Positions 23,665-33,003 of a stretch of DNA of 59,083 bases are shown here, piece by piece (position 1 is the stretch's first letter; each line of letters begins with the position of its first letter). The position numbers and the translations under genes were made by a program. Where the stretch lies: positions 1 to 59,083 of the forward strand of contig JAHEGY010000012.1 of assembly GCA_024644875.1 (NCBI GenBank), written 5' to 3'. The notes under the pieces are model-generated. The model was given only the letters and a program-made list of their open reading frames with translations, searched no databases and was not told the DNA's origin. The stretch comes from Cyclobacteriaceae bacterium. GTDB taxonomy: Bacteria; Bacteroidota; Bacteroidia; Cytophagales; Cyclobacteriaceae.

Positions 23665-24309
23665 TTAGTTTTGACATTGTTGCTTCAAAATTTGAGCTAA
23701 ATTCTTACCCCAGACAGGTAGAAATGGTTCAGAATCTTTATTATCGGGATTCTGGAGTAATTCCAGAGATTCTTCAAACATAGCACAAGATTCAGAGGTA
23801 TCCTGTCCCATGTATTGAGCCGAACCAAATTTAAATTGTGCGAGCATCAATACGGCACGGGGATTTTGATTGTTCAGGGTGTAGGCTTGATTGAGAATCA
23901 TACCGCAATCCATTCCTAATTCCATGCCGCGATCTAAAGAAACGGACATCCGGATCATAATTAAGAATCCTTCCAGGGCCAGCCTTTCGGACTCATCGTG
24001 TTCCAGTTTTTCCAATGCATCAAGATTCAATTGTGCCGCATCCAGAAATGGATCCTTCTTCTGAAGATCCTCTTCCATGGAGGCCATCATGACTTTAGCA
24101 TAAGCCGCATGATATTGAGGCGGCCACTTATCTTCTTCGATATCGCCTATGCGGTCAAATTGATTGGCTACCTTGCGGAAATCTTCAATTGTTGTGGCCT
24201 GATTCAGACTTTGGAAAGCATTTTTCATGGCTTTTTCATAATTACTTTCCCCATAGGAAAATAGGGGATTTAATAAGATTGCGATTAATAATCCTGTTAA
24301 TGTTCTCAT
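23665..24309 (-). CDS. Exported helical (TPR-like) protein of the TonB-receptor operon
   Basis: 214 residues with a signal peptide (MRTLTGLLIAILLNPLFSYG). The mature part is almost all helical: paired helices with TPR-like spacing (YEKAMKNAFQSL, QYHAAYAKVMMASM, NPRAVLMLAQFKFGSA), and two or three Cys residues that could form a disulfide. Proteins of this length and kind commonly accompany stand-alone TonB receptors in Bacteroidota. It starts 19 bases after the receptor's stop and ends before a strong terminator, so the two form an operon. Its role, perhaps periplasmic delivery or assembly, is inferred only from position. Confidence 0.75.
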   Translation of the reverse strand: MRTLTGLLIAILLNPLFSYGESNYEKAMKNAFQSLNQATTIEDFRKVANQFDRIGDIEEDKWPPQYHAAYAKVMMASMEEDLQKKDPFLDAAQLNLDALEKLEHDESERLALEGFLIMIRMSVSLDRGMELGMDCGMILNQAYTLNNQNPRAVLMLAQFKFGSAQYMGQDTSESCAMFEESLELLQNPDNKDSEPFLPVWGKNLAQILKQQCQN

Positions 24310-24328
24310 AATTGAAATTTATTTTGTT

Positions 24329-26506
24329 TTACAATGACCTTAATTGATTCATTACTCCGTTTTTGCTGAGTGTAATCGTAATACCCGCAAGAATAAACCT
24401 TTTAGCAGGTTGTATTATGGCCCTACGGTTGTAAAGGCCTTCTTCGTTGATATTTTGTCCATATTCGTATCCAAATACATTATTTACACCCAGCACATTG
24501 GTACACATAAAGAATAATCCAATGTTTTCCGATATCATATGGGCTATGGTTAAACTCAGATCATGATAACTCTTTGTCCGGCCTGTATTAAAACCCGAAC
24601 CATTCGGATCATTATAGGGTCTGGGAGAGGCATATGTGTAGGTCCCGCTAAGGAAAGATCTCAGCTTAGGGAAGAATTGCTTATATGCAAAGGATACATT
24701 GTGTTTCGAGGCAAAAATAGGAATGGATCTTTCCGGGAAGTCCCTGTAATCCCTTTTTGTATCCAGGAATGAATAGGAAATCCAGTAATCCACATTCTTC
24801 AGACTGCTGTAACTATCCCTCCAGAAGATATCAAAACCCCGTGCATAACCACTTCCTGTATTATCATATTTTGAGGGGTCATACATATTATCCGGATCAT
24901 ATTTCACCAGATTCTTGTATTGTTTATAATATCCTTCAATCCTGAATGTTTTCCCTTTATGGATGTATTGATAATTGAGAATATAATGGGCGGATCTCTC
25001 ATTCCCCAGGTCATTTACAATTCGTAATAGATCCTCCTTCGGGGATTGTTGAAAAGTGCCATATGCAAAAGAAACACTAGCCCTGTTCCCCAATTTATAT
25101 GCAAGAGAGACTCTAGGGTCTATTGCATGCGTATTGTTCAGATAGGAGTATTCTGACCTGAAACCAATCCTGGTCAACAAATCACTTGTGATAAAGATAT
25201 CAGCTTCCAGAAAAGTCGCCAGTATCCATTCCCTGAAACTTAACATGTTGGTTAATTCCCCGCTATAATCCGAGTAGGTAAATTCATTATCTCTTAGAAA
25301 AACATCCATTCCTGTATTTAGAGATATATGACCATTAATATCACCTGAGAATGCCAGTTTTAACTGTACTCCGGAGGTTCTGTCATCAATGGCGGCCGTA
25401 TCAAAAGAGTATACATCATGGTTTGCTGAATAAGCGAAGCCGGTTAGATATGACCATTTTTTACCCAGGGAATTTTTATAGGATGTATTAAAATATCCAT
25501 ACAGATTGTCAAGTGTGAGGGTACCTTTTAAACCAGGATCATCGATGCTGCCGTGATTCATCTGGGAAGTTGACCAGGTAAAATTGCCGTATGCTTTAAT
25601 GATTCCCGAACTTCCAATTCTATTTCTGAACACCAGGTTGGCATCCACCGATTCGGGCGGATCCACCCAATCAATATTTTGTGGAATAATAGCATAGTAG
25701 GGCTGCATATTAAAATATCCTACTTTGCCGGCCAGTGAGGTCTTTTCACCTGAAAGGCATTGAGCAGCTTCTATCCCAAATGGAATAATTGTGAGATCTG
25801 TTCTCGTCTGATCTGCTTTCTCTTTTGATGAAAGGATCAATGCTGAGGACAACCCCTGGCCATATTCAGCTGAATATCCCCCGGTACTGAAGCTGGTTCC
25901 CTTGAACATGAAAGGGGAGAACCGGTTTCTGGTAGGGGTATAGGGCATGGTGGTTTGATAGGGTTTAATGACCCGCATTCCGTCTATAAAAGTCTGTGTT
26001 TCGTAATCATCCCCGCCACGAACATATAATTTCCCTTCCTCGCCAACGGTTTGTGTCCCTGGTAAAGTATTGAGTACTCCGGCTATATCACCGGTTGCCC
26101 CAGCGGTGGTAACAATATCCAGCTCCTTGAGTATTGTCCGTTTATTTTCTCCACCTGCTTTAAATGACCCGGCGGTTATAGTGATCATGTCCATCTGGTT
26201 TGAGGATTCAACCATGGTTATTTTTAGTAATGGAGAATCTGTATTAACATCAATTGGAAGATGAATGTCCTCATACCCAATATATTTTACAATCAGTTTG
26301 TGTGATCCTTTGCCATCGAAACCAAAGTTGAAGTATCCTTCATGATCACTGCTTGAACCATCATAGGTTCCTTCGATAAATATATTAGCACCAATCACAG
26401 GATTATCATTTTCATCTTTAATTTGACCCTGTATGGTTGTCTGACTTCGCAGTATGGAAGGGAGGAGAAGAAATATCCAGACTATATATGTTGTCAACCT
26501 ATGCAT
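24329..26506 (-). CDS. TonB-dependent outer-membrane receptor
   Basis: 725 residues. After a signal peptide (to about SQTT) comes a carboxypeptidase-regulatory-like domain (about 22-108; IQGQIKDENDNPVIGANIFIEGT). A TonB plug follows (about 120-230), including GDIAGVLNTLPGTQTVGEEGKLYVRGGDDYETQTFIDG, then a beta-barrel of alternating aromatic strands to the C-terminus. At 725 residues it is shorter than SusC (about 1000), and no SusD is adjacent. It therefore resembles metal, vitamin or peptide receptors of the CirA/FecA sort in Bacteroidota rather than a glycan importer. First gene of a two-gene operon. The ligand cannot be told from sequence; two palindromes sit directly upstream. Confidence 0.92.
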   Translation of the reverse strand: MHRLTTYIVWIFLLLPSILRSQTTIQGQIKDENDNPVIGANIFIEGTYDGSSSDHEGYFNFGFDGKGSHKLIVKYIGYEDIHLPIDVNTDSPLLKITMVESSNQMDMITITAGSFKAGGENKRTILKELDIVTTAGATGDIAGVLNTLPGTQTVGEEGKLYVRGGDDYETQTFIDGMRVIKPYQTTMPYTPTRNRFSPFMFKGTSFSTGGYSAEYGQGLSSALILSSKEKADQTRTDLTIIPFGIEAAQCLSGEKTSLAGKVGYFNMQPYYAIIPQNIDWVDPPESVDANLVFRNRIGSSGIIKAYGNFTWSTSQMNHGSIDDPGLKGTLTLDNLYGYFNTSYKNSLGKKWSYLTGFAYSANHDVYSFDTAAIDDRTSGVQLKLAFSGDINGHISLNTGMDVFLRDNEFTYSDYSGELTNMLSFREWILATFLEADIFITSDLLTRIGFRSEYSYLNNTHAIDPRVSLAYKLGNRASVSFAYGTFQQSPKEDLLRIVNDLGNERSAHYILNYQYIHKGKTFRIEGYYKQYKNLVKYDPDNMYDPSKYDNTGSGYARGFDIFWRDSYSSLKNVDYWISYSFLDTKRDYRDFPERSIPIFASKHNVSFAYKQFFPKLRSFLSGTYTYASPRPYNDPNGSGFNTGRTKSYHDLSLTIAHMISENIGLFFMCTNVLGVNNVFGYEYGQNINEEGLYNRRAIIQPAKRFILAGITITLSKNGVMNQLRSL

Positions 26507-26510
26507 TTAA

Positions 26511-26558
26511 TGTCAATTTAAATATTGACACTAAATTCAAACCGATATCCTTAAGGAT
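26511..26558 (-). promoter_or_regulatory. Two palindromes upstream of the TonB receptor
   Basis: A perfect inverted repeat, TGTCAAT-6-ATTGACA (26511-26530), begins four bases from the start codon. A second perfect 12-bp palindrome, ATCCTTAAGGAT, lies at 26547-26558. These could be operator sites for a metal- or ligand-responsive repressor, or an RNA hairpin over the translation start. No clear -33/-7 pair was found near them. Confidence 0.4.
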
Positions 26559-26675
26559 GAAAAAAAAATAGCAGAGCAGTCGATTTATCTTGCTGAACCG
26601 TAAAAGTTATGTTTAAGCTGAAATCCCTTAATATTAAATTTACTAGCGTGTGATCGCCCTCTTAAATTTCAGAAA

Positions 26676-29600
26676 TCAACTTTTTAACGTTTTCAGTATC
26701 TTTTTTGCCTCCTTAAGATCTACTGATTCATGCCCTTCTTCAAACCAATCATACACTTCCTTCAATAAATCATACCCTTCCCCAGTTTTACCCTGCTTTT
26801 GCCTGAGAATGGCCAGGGCCACAGCAGCACGAAGTTCAAAGGTTTTGGCTTTTTGTTTTCTGGAAATCTCCAATGCCTGACTCAAGAGTTCTTCAACCTG
26901 GGTATCTTGTTTGTTAAGCGCTTGTAATGTAAGACCTTTGATTCTGAACAGTTCAGCATTGTTTATATCTGATCCCGTCTTCTTTACATGATCCAGGATC
27001 TTTTTGACCCAGTTTAATGTTGAATCAAATTCCCCGATCCGGAAATATAGTTCAGCGATAAAAGAAGCCATTGTCGCTGCAAAGGCCCTAAATCCCACAT
27101 CAAAACAGACGTTAATAAGATTAACAGCTGTTTGAAACGACTCTTGGTCTCCCTGGAATGCTTTGGCGATGTAATAATACACTTCTGCGGTAAGTGTAAA
27201 AATTGGATCTCCGAATTTTCTAACGATGGGCAGATATTCCTCCATAATACTTTCAGAGGTCTTCCATTCCCTGGCAAACAAACTGTATAAGGCAGGAAAT
27301 GTATAAATATGATATAGTGTCATAGAATCTTTATGATCTTCCGCAAATGAAAGATGTCGATCAAACAGGTTTTTTGCCTGATCCATATAACCCATTATTT
27401 GAAGGCATACCATTTGCCAGGACTTGGCGCCTATCTGGATATATCCACTCGGAGCCAATTCCCATGGAAAAGGTAAATTCGAATCAAATAGTTCAATCAC
27501 CCGTGAATATCCCTTATTCGCCTCTTCGAATTTTCCTTTAATCATCGCTCCATCCTGCAGCTGGTTAACGACCAGTTCAAACCAGTATCCGTTTTTTGTA
27601 TCCCGGGCCAATGACCAGGTGTAATCCGCTATTTCCTTCATCGATCTGTAATCCTCTGTATTTAAGTAATAGGAAAGCAAATTTAACAGTATGAGTGCCA
27701 ATTTTGGATTTACTTCTATCTTTTGAGCAATTTCCCTCGCCTGGTCAAAGGTCTCTTTTACTTTGGGATGGGGGAATCCATGAGAGACAACAAAGGTGCC
27801 TCCCAGGGTCAATCGAAAATCCAGTTCCAGGTTGTTGCGTTCCGACTCATTTTGAACATGATGTAACAGAGCCAATCCCTTTTCCAGGTGTGCAATAGCT
27901 TCCTGGGCTGCATTTTTCTGGCTGGCCATTTGGCCTGCCTTTAACCAAAGGGGGATTGCCTGAAGAGGTTTGCTGGCTTCCGTATAATGATGGGCTACCA
28001 GTTCCGGTTGAGTTTCTGAAATATCCTTAAATTGGTTTTCCAGAACATCTGCCACCTTGCTGTGCATTTGTTGTCTGGTACTTTTAAGCAGTGATTCATA
28101 GGCTGCATCCTGGATAAGTGCGTGTTTGAACTGATATACTTTTTCCTGATCGCTTCCTTCCTGGTACAGGATCTCCAGATCTATAAGCTTGTATAGGGAT
28201 TCTTCAAGATTTTCGGAATGATGTGGGATTATCGAATGTAGCATCTCAGCAGAAAATTCACGACCCAGGACGGATCCTACCTGAACAATCTCTTTTACTT
28301 CATCGAGCCTGTCCAGCCGGGCGAGGAGAGAATCCTGTAATGTGGAAGGAATTGATAGGGAGCCAACTGAACCGGTTAACTCAAATCCATCTTCTTTTTC
28401 AACCAGCAGGTCGGATTCCACAATGGTTTTGGTCAGTTCCTCGACGAATAAGGGGACCCCTTCGGTTTTTGCTGCGATCTGATCCAGGATATCATCCGGT
28501 AATGATTTTCCATTTGACTGGTGGTGGCATATTTCTATCATATCTGCAGATGATAGACGCTGAAGGTTGATGGTGGTAATGTCGGACTCTTCATACCAGT
28601 TGGTTTTTAATCCCGGGCGGGTAGTACATAAGGTAAGCAGATTCTTTCCCCTACTTTGGGTAATAAAGAGTTTCAACCATTCCAGGGTGGAAGCGTCTGT
28701 CCAATGCAGGTCTTCCAAGACGAAAAGCAGTGGTTGTAATTCTGCCTCTGCTAAAATCAATTGCGATATATATTCCATGATTTTTTGCCTTTTGGCAAAA
28801 GGGCTCATAACTAACCATGGATATTTCTCAGACGGTATGGATAGGAATTCGGCCAGTAAAGGCAAGGCAGTCTTCGAATCTATCTTTAATTCTGTCAGCA
28901 GTTTTTCTAATTTTTCAATCTTAACTTCTGTTGTATCGTGGATCCCAAGGTCTAAAAAAAACTTTTCAAGCATCTCAATGATCGGGTAGAAGGCACTGTT
29001 TTGTTGGTAGGCAGAACTTCTTGCTATGGCCAGCTTACTATTCTCATCATTTACGATCAAGGCTTCCAGGGTGTCCACCAGCCTTGATTTTCCAATGCCG
29101 GCTTCCCCATGAAGTAAGACTGTATTGTTAATTCCATTTTTTGATCTCTCCCAGTGATCGGTGAGGATGTTCAACTCATTCTTACGGCCGACCAGGGGTG
29201 ACAGGCCCTTTTTTTTGGCTATGTCCAGGCGAGTGATGGCACTGCTTTCATGCAGGACCTGGAAGATTTCCATGGGTTCGGATATGCCTTTCAAGAGATG
29301 CTTTCCTATGCTTTTCACCTCAAACCAACCATATACCAGTTTATAAACCCGGGGACTCATTACAATTCCGTTTTCCGGTGCTAATCCTTCAAGGCGGGCT
29401 GCAATATTTACAGCTTCTCCCAGGGCCAGGTGATTATCGACTACAACCAGTCCGGTGTGGATTCCGATCCGGACATTTATTTCAGTTTTTCCAGCAGCTT
29501 TCCATTCCTTATTGGAGTCAGCCATTGCCTTCAGAATGTCTAATCCCGTACGCACACCGGCCCGGGGAGCATCTTCCAGCCCTTCCGGGTAACCGAAATA

Positions 29601-29993
29601 TACAAGAAGTCCGTCTCCAAGATATTGTGCCACATGACCACCATTTTTCCGGATCACATGCTCAGCTATCTGGTGGTAATTTGTTATTACCGACCGGTAA
29701 TCCTCAGGATCAAGTTGCTCAGATAATGGCGTGGATCCGACCAGGTCGCAGAAAAGAATAGTCAACTGTCTTCTTTCAGCTTCTTTATTTCCTTTTCCGG
29801 AATCCTTTCGTTCATCATTTTTAATATCGGCTTGTCTTTCAATCAGCTTGTTCCCGCACTGGTGGCAAAATCTTGCCTCTGTATTGTTTTCTGTTCCGCA
29901 ATGTGTACAGGTGAGCAAAAGTCTTGTTCCGCAATTTGCACAGAATTTTGCTTCAAACGGGTTTTTATTCTGACAACTTGGGCAGGTTTTCAT
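26676..29993 (-). CDS. Zinc-ribbon / class III cyclase / AAA ATPase / TPR protein
   Basis: 1105 residues, soluble. Two zinc ribbons open the protein (C4-x2-C7...C18-x2-C21 and C29-x2-C32...C43-x2-C46). A cyclase domain (about 72-250) follows, with D83 in LFCDLVGST, YLGDGLLVYF, and EAVNIAARLEG. Next an AAA/STAND-type ATPase (about 265-560) has Walker A GEAGIGKSR (K302) and Walker B LLFVLEDLHWTD. The rest is TPR-like helices to the C-terminus. This is the architecture of soluble adenylyl cyclase-like and LuxR-MalT-like STAND proteins: ATP-driven assembly could switch the cyclase. Its cyclase is of a different subgroup from the two at 15-21 kb. Monocistronic. The nucleotide product is not certain. 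Confidence 0.9.
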   Translation of the reverse strand: MKTCPSCQNKNPFEAKFCANCGTRLLLTCTHCGTENNTEARFCHQCGNKLIERQADIKNDERKDSGKGNKEAERRQLTILFCDLVGSTPLSEQLDPEDYRSVITNYHQIAEHVIRKNGGHVAQYLGDGLLVYFGYPEGLEDAPRAGVRTGLDILKAMADSNKEWKAAGKTEINVRIGIHTGLVVVDNHLALGEAVNIAARLEGLAPENGIVMSPRVYKLVYGWFEVKSIGKHLLKGISEPMEIFQVLHESSAITRLDIAKKKGLSPLVGRKNELNILTDHWERSKNGINNTVLLHGEAGIGKSRLVDTLEALIVNDENSKLAIARSSAYQQNSAFYPIIEMLEKFFLDLGIHDTTEVKIEKLEKLLTELKIDSKTALPLLAEFLSIPSEKYPWLVMSPFAKRQKIMEYISQLILAEAELQPLLFVLEDLHWTDASTLEWLKLFITQSRGKNLLTLCTTRPGLKTNWYEESDITTINLQRLSSADMIEICHHQSNGKSLPDDILDQIAAKTEGVPLFVEELTKTIVESDLLVEKEDGFELTGSVGSLSIPSTLQDSLLARLDRLDEVKEIVQVGSVLGREFSAEMLHSIIPHHSENLEESLYKLIDLEILYQEGSDQEKVYQFKHALIQDAAYESLLKSTRQQMHSKVADVLENQFKDISETQPELVAHHYTEASKPLQAIPLWLKAGQMASQKNAAQEAIAHLEKGLALLHHVQNESERNNLELDFRLTLGGTFVVSHGFPHPKVKETFDQAREIAQKIEVNPKLALILLNLLSYYLNTEDYRSMKEIADYTWSLARDTKNGYWFELVVNQLQDGAMIKGKFEEANKGYSRVIELFDSNLPFPWELAPSGYIQIGAKSWQMVCLQIMGYMDQAKNLFDRHLSFAEDHKDSMTLYHIYTFPALYSLFAREWKTSESIMEEYLPIVRKFGDPIFTLTAEVYYYIAKAFQGDQESFQTAVNLINVCFDVGFRAFAATMASFIAELYFRIGEFDSTLNWVKKILDHVKKTGSDINNAELFRIKGLTLQALNKQDTQVEELLSQALEISRKQKAKTFELRAAVALAILRQKQGKTGEGYDLLKEVYDWFEEGHESVDLKEAKKILKTLKS

Positions 29994-30355
29994 ATGGGTA
30001 TTTATTTTTTGAGGTAGAGAAGATTATAATTTAAGCTCATTCAGGTTGAAATTTGCGTTATTATCTTTCGATTTTGGAATATTATATAATCCGGAATGTG
30101 TTTGTATGCTCAAAATAAAAAATATTATTAAGCAAAGCAAGTTTGGGCGATTTCGGTAATAACTGGCTTCCTAATGCAATGCTTCCCAAATACGGTTTTT
30201 ATCTCTTTACTAATTAAAAGGGTTTAATAGGGAGTATTTTTGATCCTGATCCTATAAAAAGGGATAAACAGAAAGGAATCAGACTCAATATACATACTTT
30301 ATCTGGTGAAACCGGGCCAGAGAAAAGTGATCATACTATCATATCAGGGAATGCC
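29994..30355. other. Spacer upstream of the zinc-ribbon cyclase
   Basis: 362 bases without a gene on either strand. It contains the minus-strand promoter region of the cyclase gene and the 3' end of the ThuA transcription unit. I saw no hairpin with a T-tract and no repeat that stands out. Confidence 0.4.
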
Positions 30356-31315
30356 TTATTTTTTCAACTCAAACTTCCTTTTTGTCCCTTTCTCAGCAGT
30401 TGGGAAATCATCCGGGATAGGTTGTGTTACTTTTCCTGTGGCAGCCCATTCGGTACCTCTTGTAAATGATATAATGAATCCAACACTTTCACAGGAATAA
30501 TCGTCATGCCCCAGTGTAGTGTGAAATACGCGTCCTTCACCATATTCTATTACCATAAGTATTGGTTCGTGCCGATCTGTAGGAGCTTTACCGGACATGT
30601 CTTTTCCTGTTGCCAGAATGGTCATATTCTCGGCAGGACCACGGAGCATAGCGTAACACTCATCCTTTGTAGTCATCCAGTTCTCGGGCATTCCCTTTGT
30701 TATCGGATGATCTGGTTCTCTTATGGTAATAGGGATCAAATGTTGAGGTCCATGTGCGCCGGCACTTCCTTTTGAATCATCCCTGACCAATTCGCCATTA
30801 TTGGAATAATATACATAGGGACCATCCTTTTCATTCCTGTCTCCCCATCCGCCAAGGCCTATCATTTTATTGAATCCTTCCCATTCGGGCCAGGAATTGT
30901 CAGCCGCATGGACCACGACCAATCCGCCTCCTTTTAACATATATTTCTCTAGGTTTTTTTCTGTCTTTTCAGGCAGGTCAGCTGCATTCCATCCAAAATT
31001 GGAAACGACAACATCATAGGCTTCGAAATCCGGAGCAAAATCCGGATCTGCTTTAGGTTGATCCAGGTTCTGGGTTTCACCAACACCGGCAAGGGGTAAA
31101 AAATTCTTTTCCCTCTGTGCATTCCAGGTAAACCGGGTTCGCATGATATCTACCTCGAAAAAACCGGTTTCTTCAAGGTATTGCTTCATCATAATCGTGG
31201 ATTTTGGCCAGACCACATGATTATTCTGCCCATCAATAATTAATACCTTTAATTTTGCTTCAAGTGTTAATGATAGAATTACCAGGCAAATGGTAACGAT
31301 CGATATCTTTTTCAT
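30356..31315 (-). CDS. Exported ThuA-domain protein
   Basis: 319 residues with a signal peptide (MKKISIVTICLVILSLTLEA|K). The rest is a ThuA-like domain with a glutamine-amidotransferase-like fold: KVLIIDGQNNHVVWPKS, DVVVSNFGWNAADLP, LKGGGLVVVHAADNSWPEWEGFNKMIGLGGWG, and the C-terminal YGEGRVFHTTLGHDDYS are all family hallmarks. ThuA proteins are tied to disaccharide (trehalose/sucrose) use and to keto-sugar metabolism, but their reaction is not settled. It is the downstream neighbour of an exported AGE epimerase on the same strand, with a 209-base gap and its own likely promoter. Confidence 0.9.
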   Translation of the reverse strand: MKKISIVTICLVILSLTLEAKLKVLIIDGQNNHVVWPKSTIMMKQYLEETGFFEVDIMRTRFTWNAQREKNFLPLAGVGETQNLDQPKADPDFAPDFEAYDVVVSNFGWNAADLPEKTEKNLEKYMLKGGGLVVVHAADNSWPEWEGFNKMIGLGGWGDRNEKDGPYVYYSNNGELVRDDSKGSAGAHGPQHLIPITIREPDHPITKGMPENWMTTKDECYAMLRGPAENMTILATGKDMSGKAPTDRHEPILMVIEYGEGRVFHTTLGHDDYSCESVGFIISFTRGTEWAATGKVTQPIPDDFPTAEKGTKRKFELKK

Positions 31316-31355
31316 AATGACGTATTAAAAAATTATTGCTTCACGATTCCAGGTA

Positions 31356-31363
31356 CGAAGGTA
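31356..31363 (-). promoter_or_regulatory. Candidate -7 box of the ThuA gene
   Basis: On the minus strand TACCTTCG matches the TAnnTTTG consensus at seven of eight positions, about 40 bases ahead of the start codon. No good -33 TTG was seen. Confidence 0.3.
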
Positions 31364-31524
31364 GATCGAAATTCGAAAATAATGAATAATCTTTTCCTCT
31401 TTTACAATTCTTGCTTGATTTTTGGCTCAAGGTGCGAAATGATCATTTACTGTATATAATCTGATTACCAGAATCAATTAATTATAATTCAACCAGTATT
31501 TTTTATATTTCAGATCATCACAAT

Positions 31525-32811
31525 TTAATGGATCCTCTCAATAACTTCCATACCCATCCGACCATTATGATAGGGACAGGTCCAGAAATTGGCTTTATCC
31601 CTGCCTGCTGGTTCACCGGATTCTGATACCAGAGCATACCACCCTCCATTTTTCTTGTCGATAAAATATTTCTTTATATAACTCCAGCTATCGATCGAAA
31701 TATTTAAATAAGACTCATCCCCCGTGATTTCATAAGCATTCAGATAACCTACTATAGATTCAGCCTGTTCCCACCACGACCTGATGGTAACCACATGTCC
31801 GGTCGACAGGTCTTTTTCAGTCAACATACTTCCATCAGGCTCAATCCCCTCGTGGGCGGCGTCAGCTATCCTTATGCTTAATTTCTCCACTTCTTCCAAT
31901 AAATCAGGATCTTCAAGTAACCTGGCGGCTTCCACAATGAGCCAGGCCCCTTCTATATCATGCCCATAGGAATCAATCTGTGTTGTTGCATTCCAGTTTC
32001 TGTCCAGGAAATATATGAGATGGGAAGTTTCTTTATCCACTATTTTATCGTTGAAAATATTGAGTATATTACTTAACCTTTCTTCCATCCGCTCTTCCGG
32101 CCAAACCCTGTATAAACCAGCGTAGGCCTCCACCAGGTGAAGATGCGTAATCATTGTTTTTTCATCTTCCGGTGAATTCTCACCGAGTAACAGGTCATGA
32201 CTTCGTTCCCAATTCCTGGTAAAAACCTCATAATATCCATTCAGGTCTTTATCCAGGGCATATTTTTCAAGCAATTCAAAGATCTCTATCGCAATATCCA
32301 GCGCTTCCTGGTCTCCGGTCACCCTGTAATATTCGGCAAATGCATATATAAAATAAGATTCAGTTAGCGTGTGTTTTCGCATATCTGCTGGTTCACCTTT
32401 CATATTTACCGTTCTATATGCTCCTCCGTATTTCTCATCCAAGAAATGTTTTACAATATAATTCTTTGCATAGTTGGCAACCTGCAAATAAGTACTGTCT
32501 TGGAAAATCCGGTAGGCAGAAGAGAAAGTCCATAAAATTCTTGCATTTAATATGCCGCCTTTTTCAGCATCGGGATATACCTGCTCATTGGCATCTACAC
32601 GCCCGTAGAAACCCCCGTTGACCGTATCAGGCATAGTCAGGCTCCAGTAGGGGAGAAGGTTTCCGGTCAGATCCTCAGATATTTCCCGCTTAAGTTCAAG
32701 CAGTCTGGAGTTGGGTTCATTATTCGGATTTTTCCCCTGGTTACAGGAATTCATGTTAAGCAGGATAAATGCGAAGCCTGTGAAAAAGATAGATTTATTA
32801 AGAAATGACAT
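31525..32811 (-). CDS. Exported AGE-family (cellobiose 2-epimerase-like) enzyme
   Basis: 428 residues. The signal ends in a weak lipobox (MNSC), so it is probably a lipoprotein. The mature part is an (alpha/alpha)6 barrel of the N-acylglucosamine 2-epimerase superfamily. Catalytic-type histidines are visible in MITHLHLVEAYAGLYRVW, SYGHDIEGAWLIVEAA and the C-terminal CPYHNGRMGMEVIERI. The PYWSLTMPDTVNGGFYGRVDANE opening and GGWYALVSESGEP match cellobiose 2-epimerases and mannobiose epimerases. These usually act in the cytosol on beta-1,4-disaccharides; an exported copy suggests epimerisation in the periplasm. It sits upstream of the ThuA gene on the same strand. Confidence 0.85.
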   Translation of the reverse strand: MSFLNKSIFFTGFAFILLNMNSCNQGKNPNNEPNSRLLELKREISEDLTGNLLPYWSLTMPDTVNGGFYGRVDANEQVYPDAEKGGILNARILWTFSSAYRIFQDSTYLQVANYAKNYIVKHFLDEKYGGAYRTVNMKGEPADMRKHTLTESYFIYAFAEYYRVTGDQEALDIAIEIFELLEKYALDKDLNGYYEVFTRNWERSHDLLLGENSPEDEKTMITHLHLVEAYAGLYRVWPEERMEERLSNILNIFNDKIVDKETSHLIYFLDRNWNATTQIDSYGHDIEGAWLIVEAARLLEDPDLLEEVEKLSIRIADAAHEGIEPDGSMLTEKDLSTGHVVTIRSWWEQAESIVGYLNAYEITGDESYLNISIDSWSYIKKYFIDKKNGGWYALVSESGEPAGRDKANFWTCPYHNGRMGMEVIERIH

Positions 32812-33003
32812 AAAAAAAATTCAATTTAATTGTTAAAAAACACATATTCCATCTGTCAGTGCATTGGATTAAATTTAGCACATAAATTTTAAAAACAATT
32901 CCTTGGGGATAGATTTTATATAATGGGAAAATTATATGATATTACATGCAAGCTGAATGTTAGTAGAACCTGAATAGGCAGCTATTTATCTTGTTATAAA
33001 GAA

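Noticed and set aside
28567-28989. Plus-strand frames inside the zinc-ribbon cyclase gene (including 29378-29761)
   Set aside because: They lie fully antisense to a gene with intact Walker and cyclase motifs and show no motif of their own.
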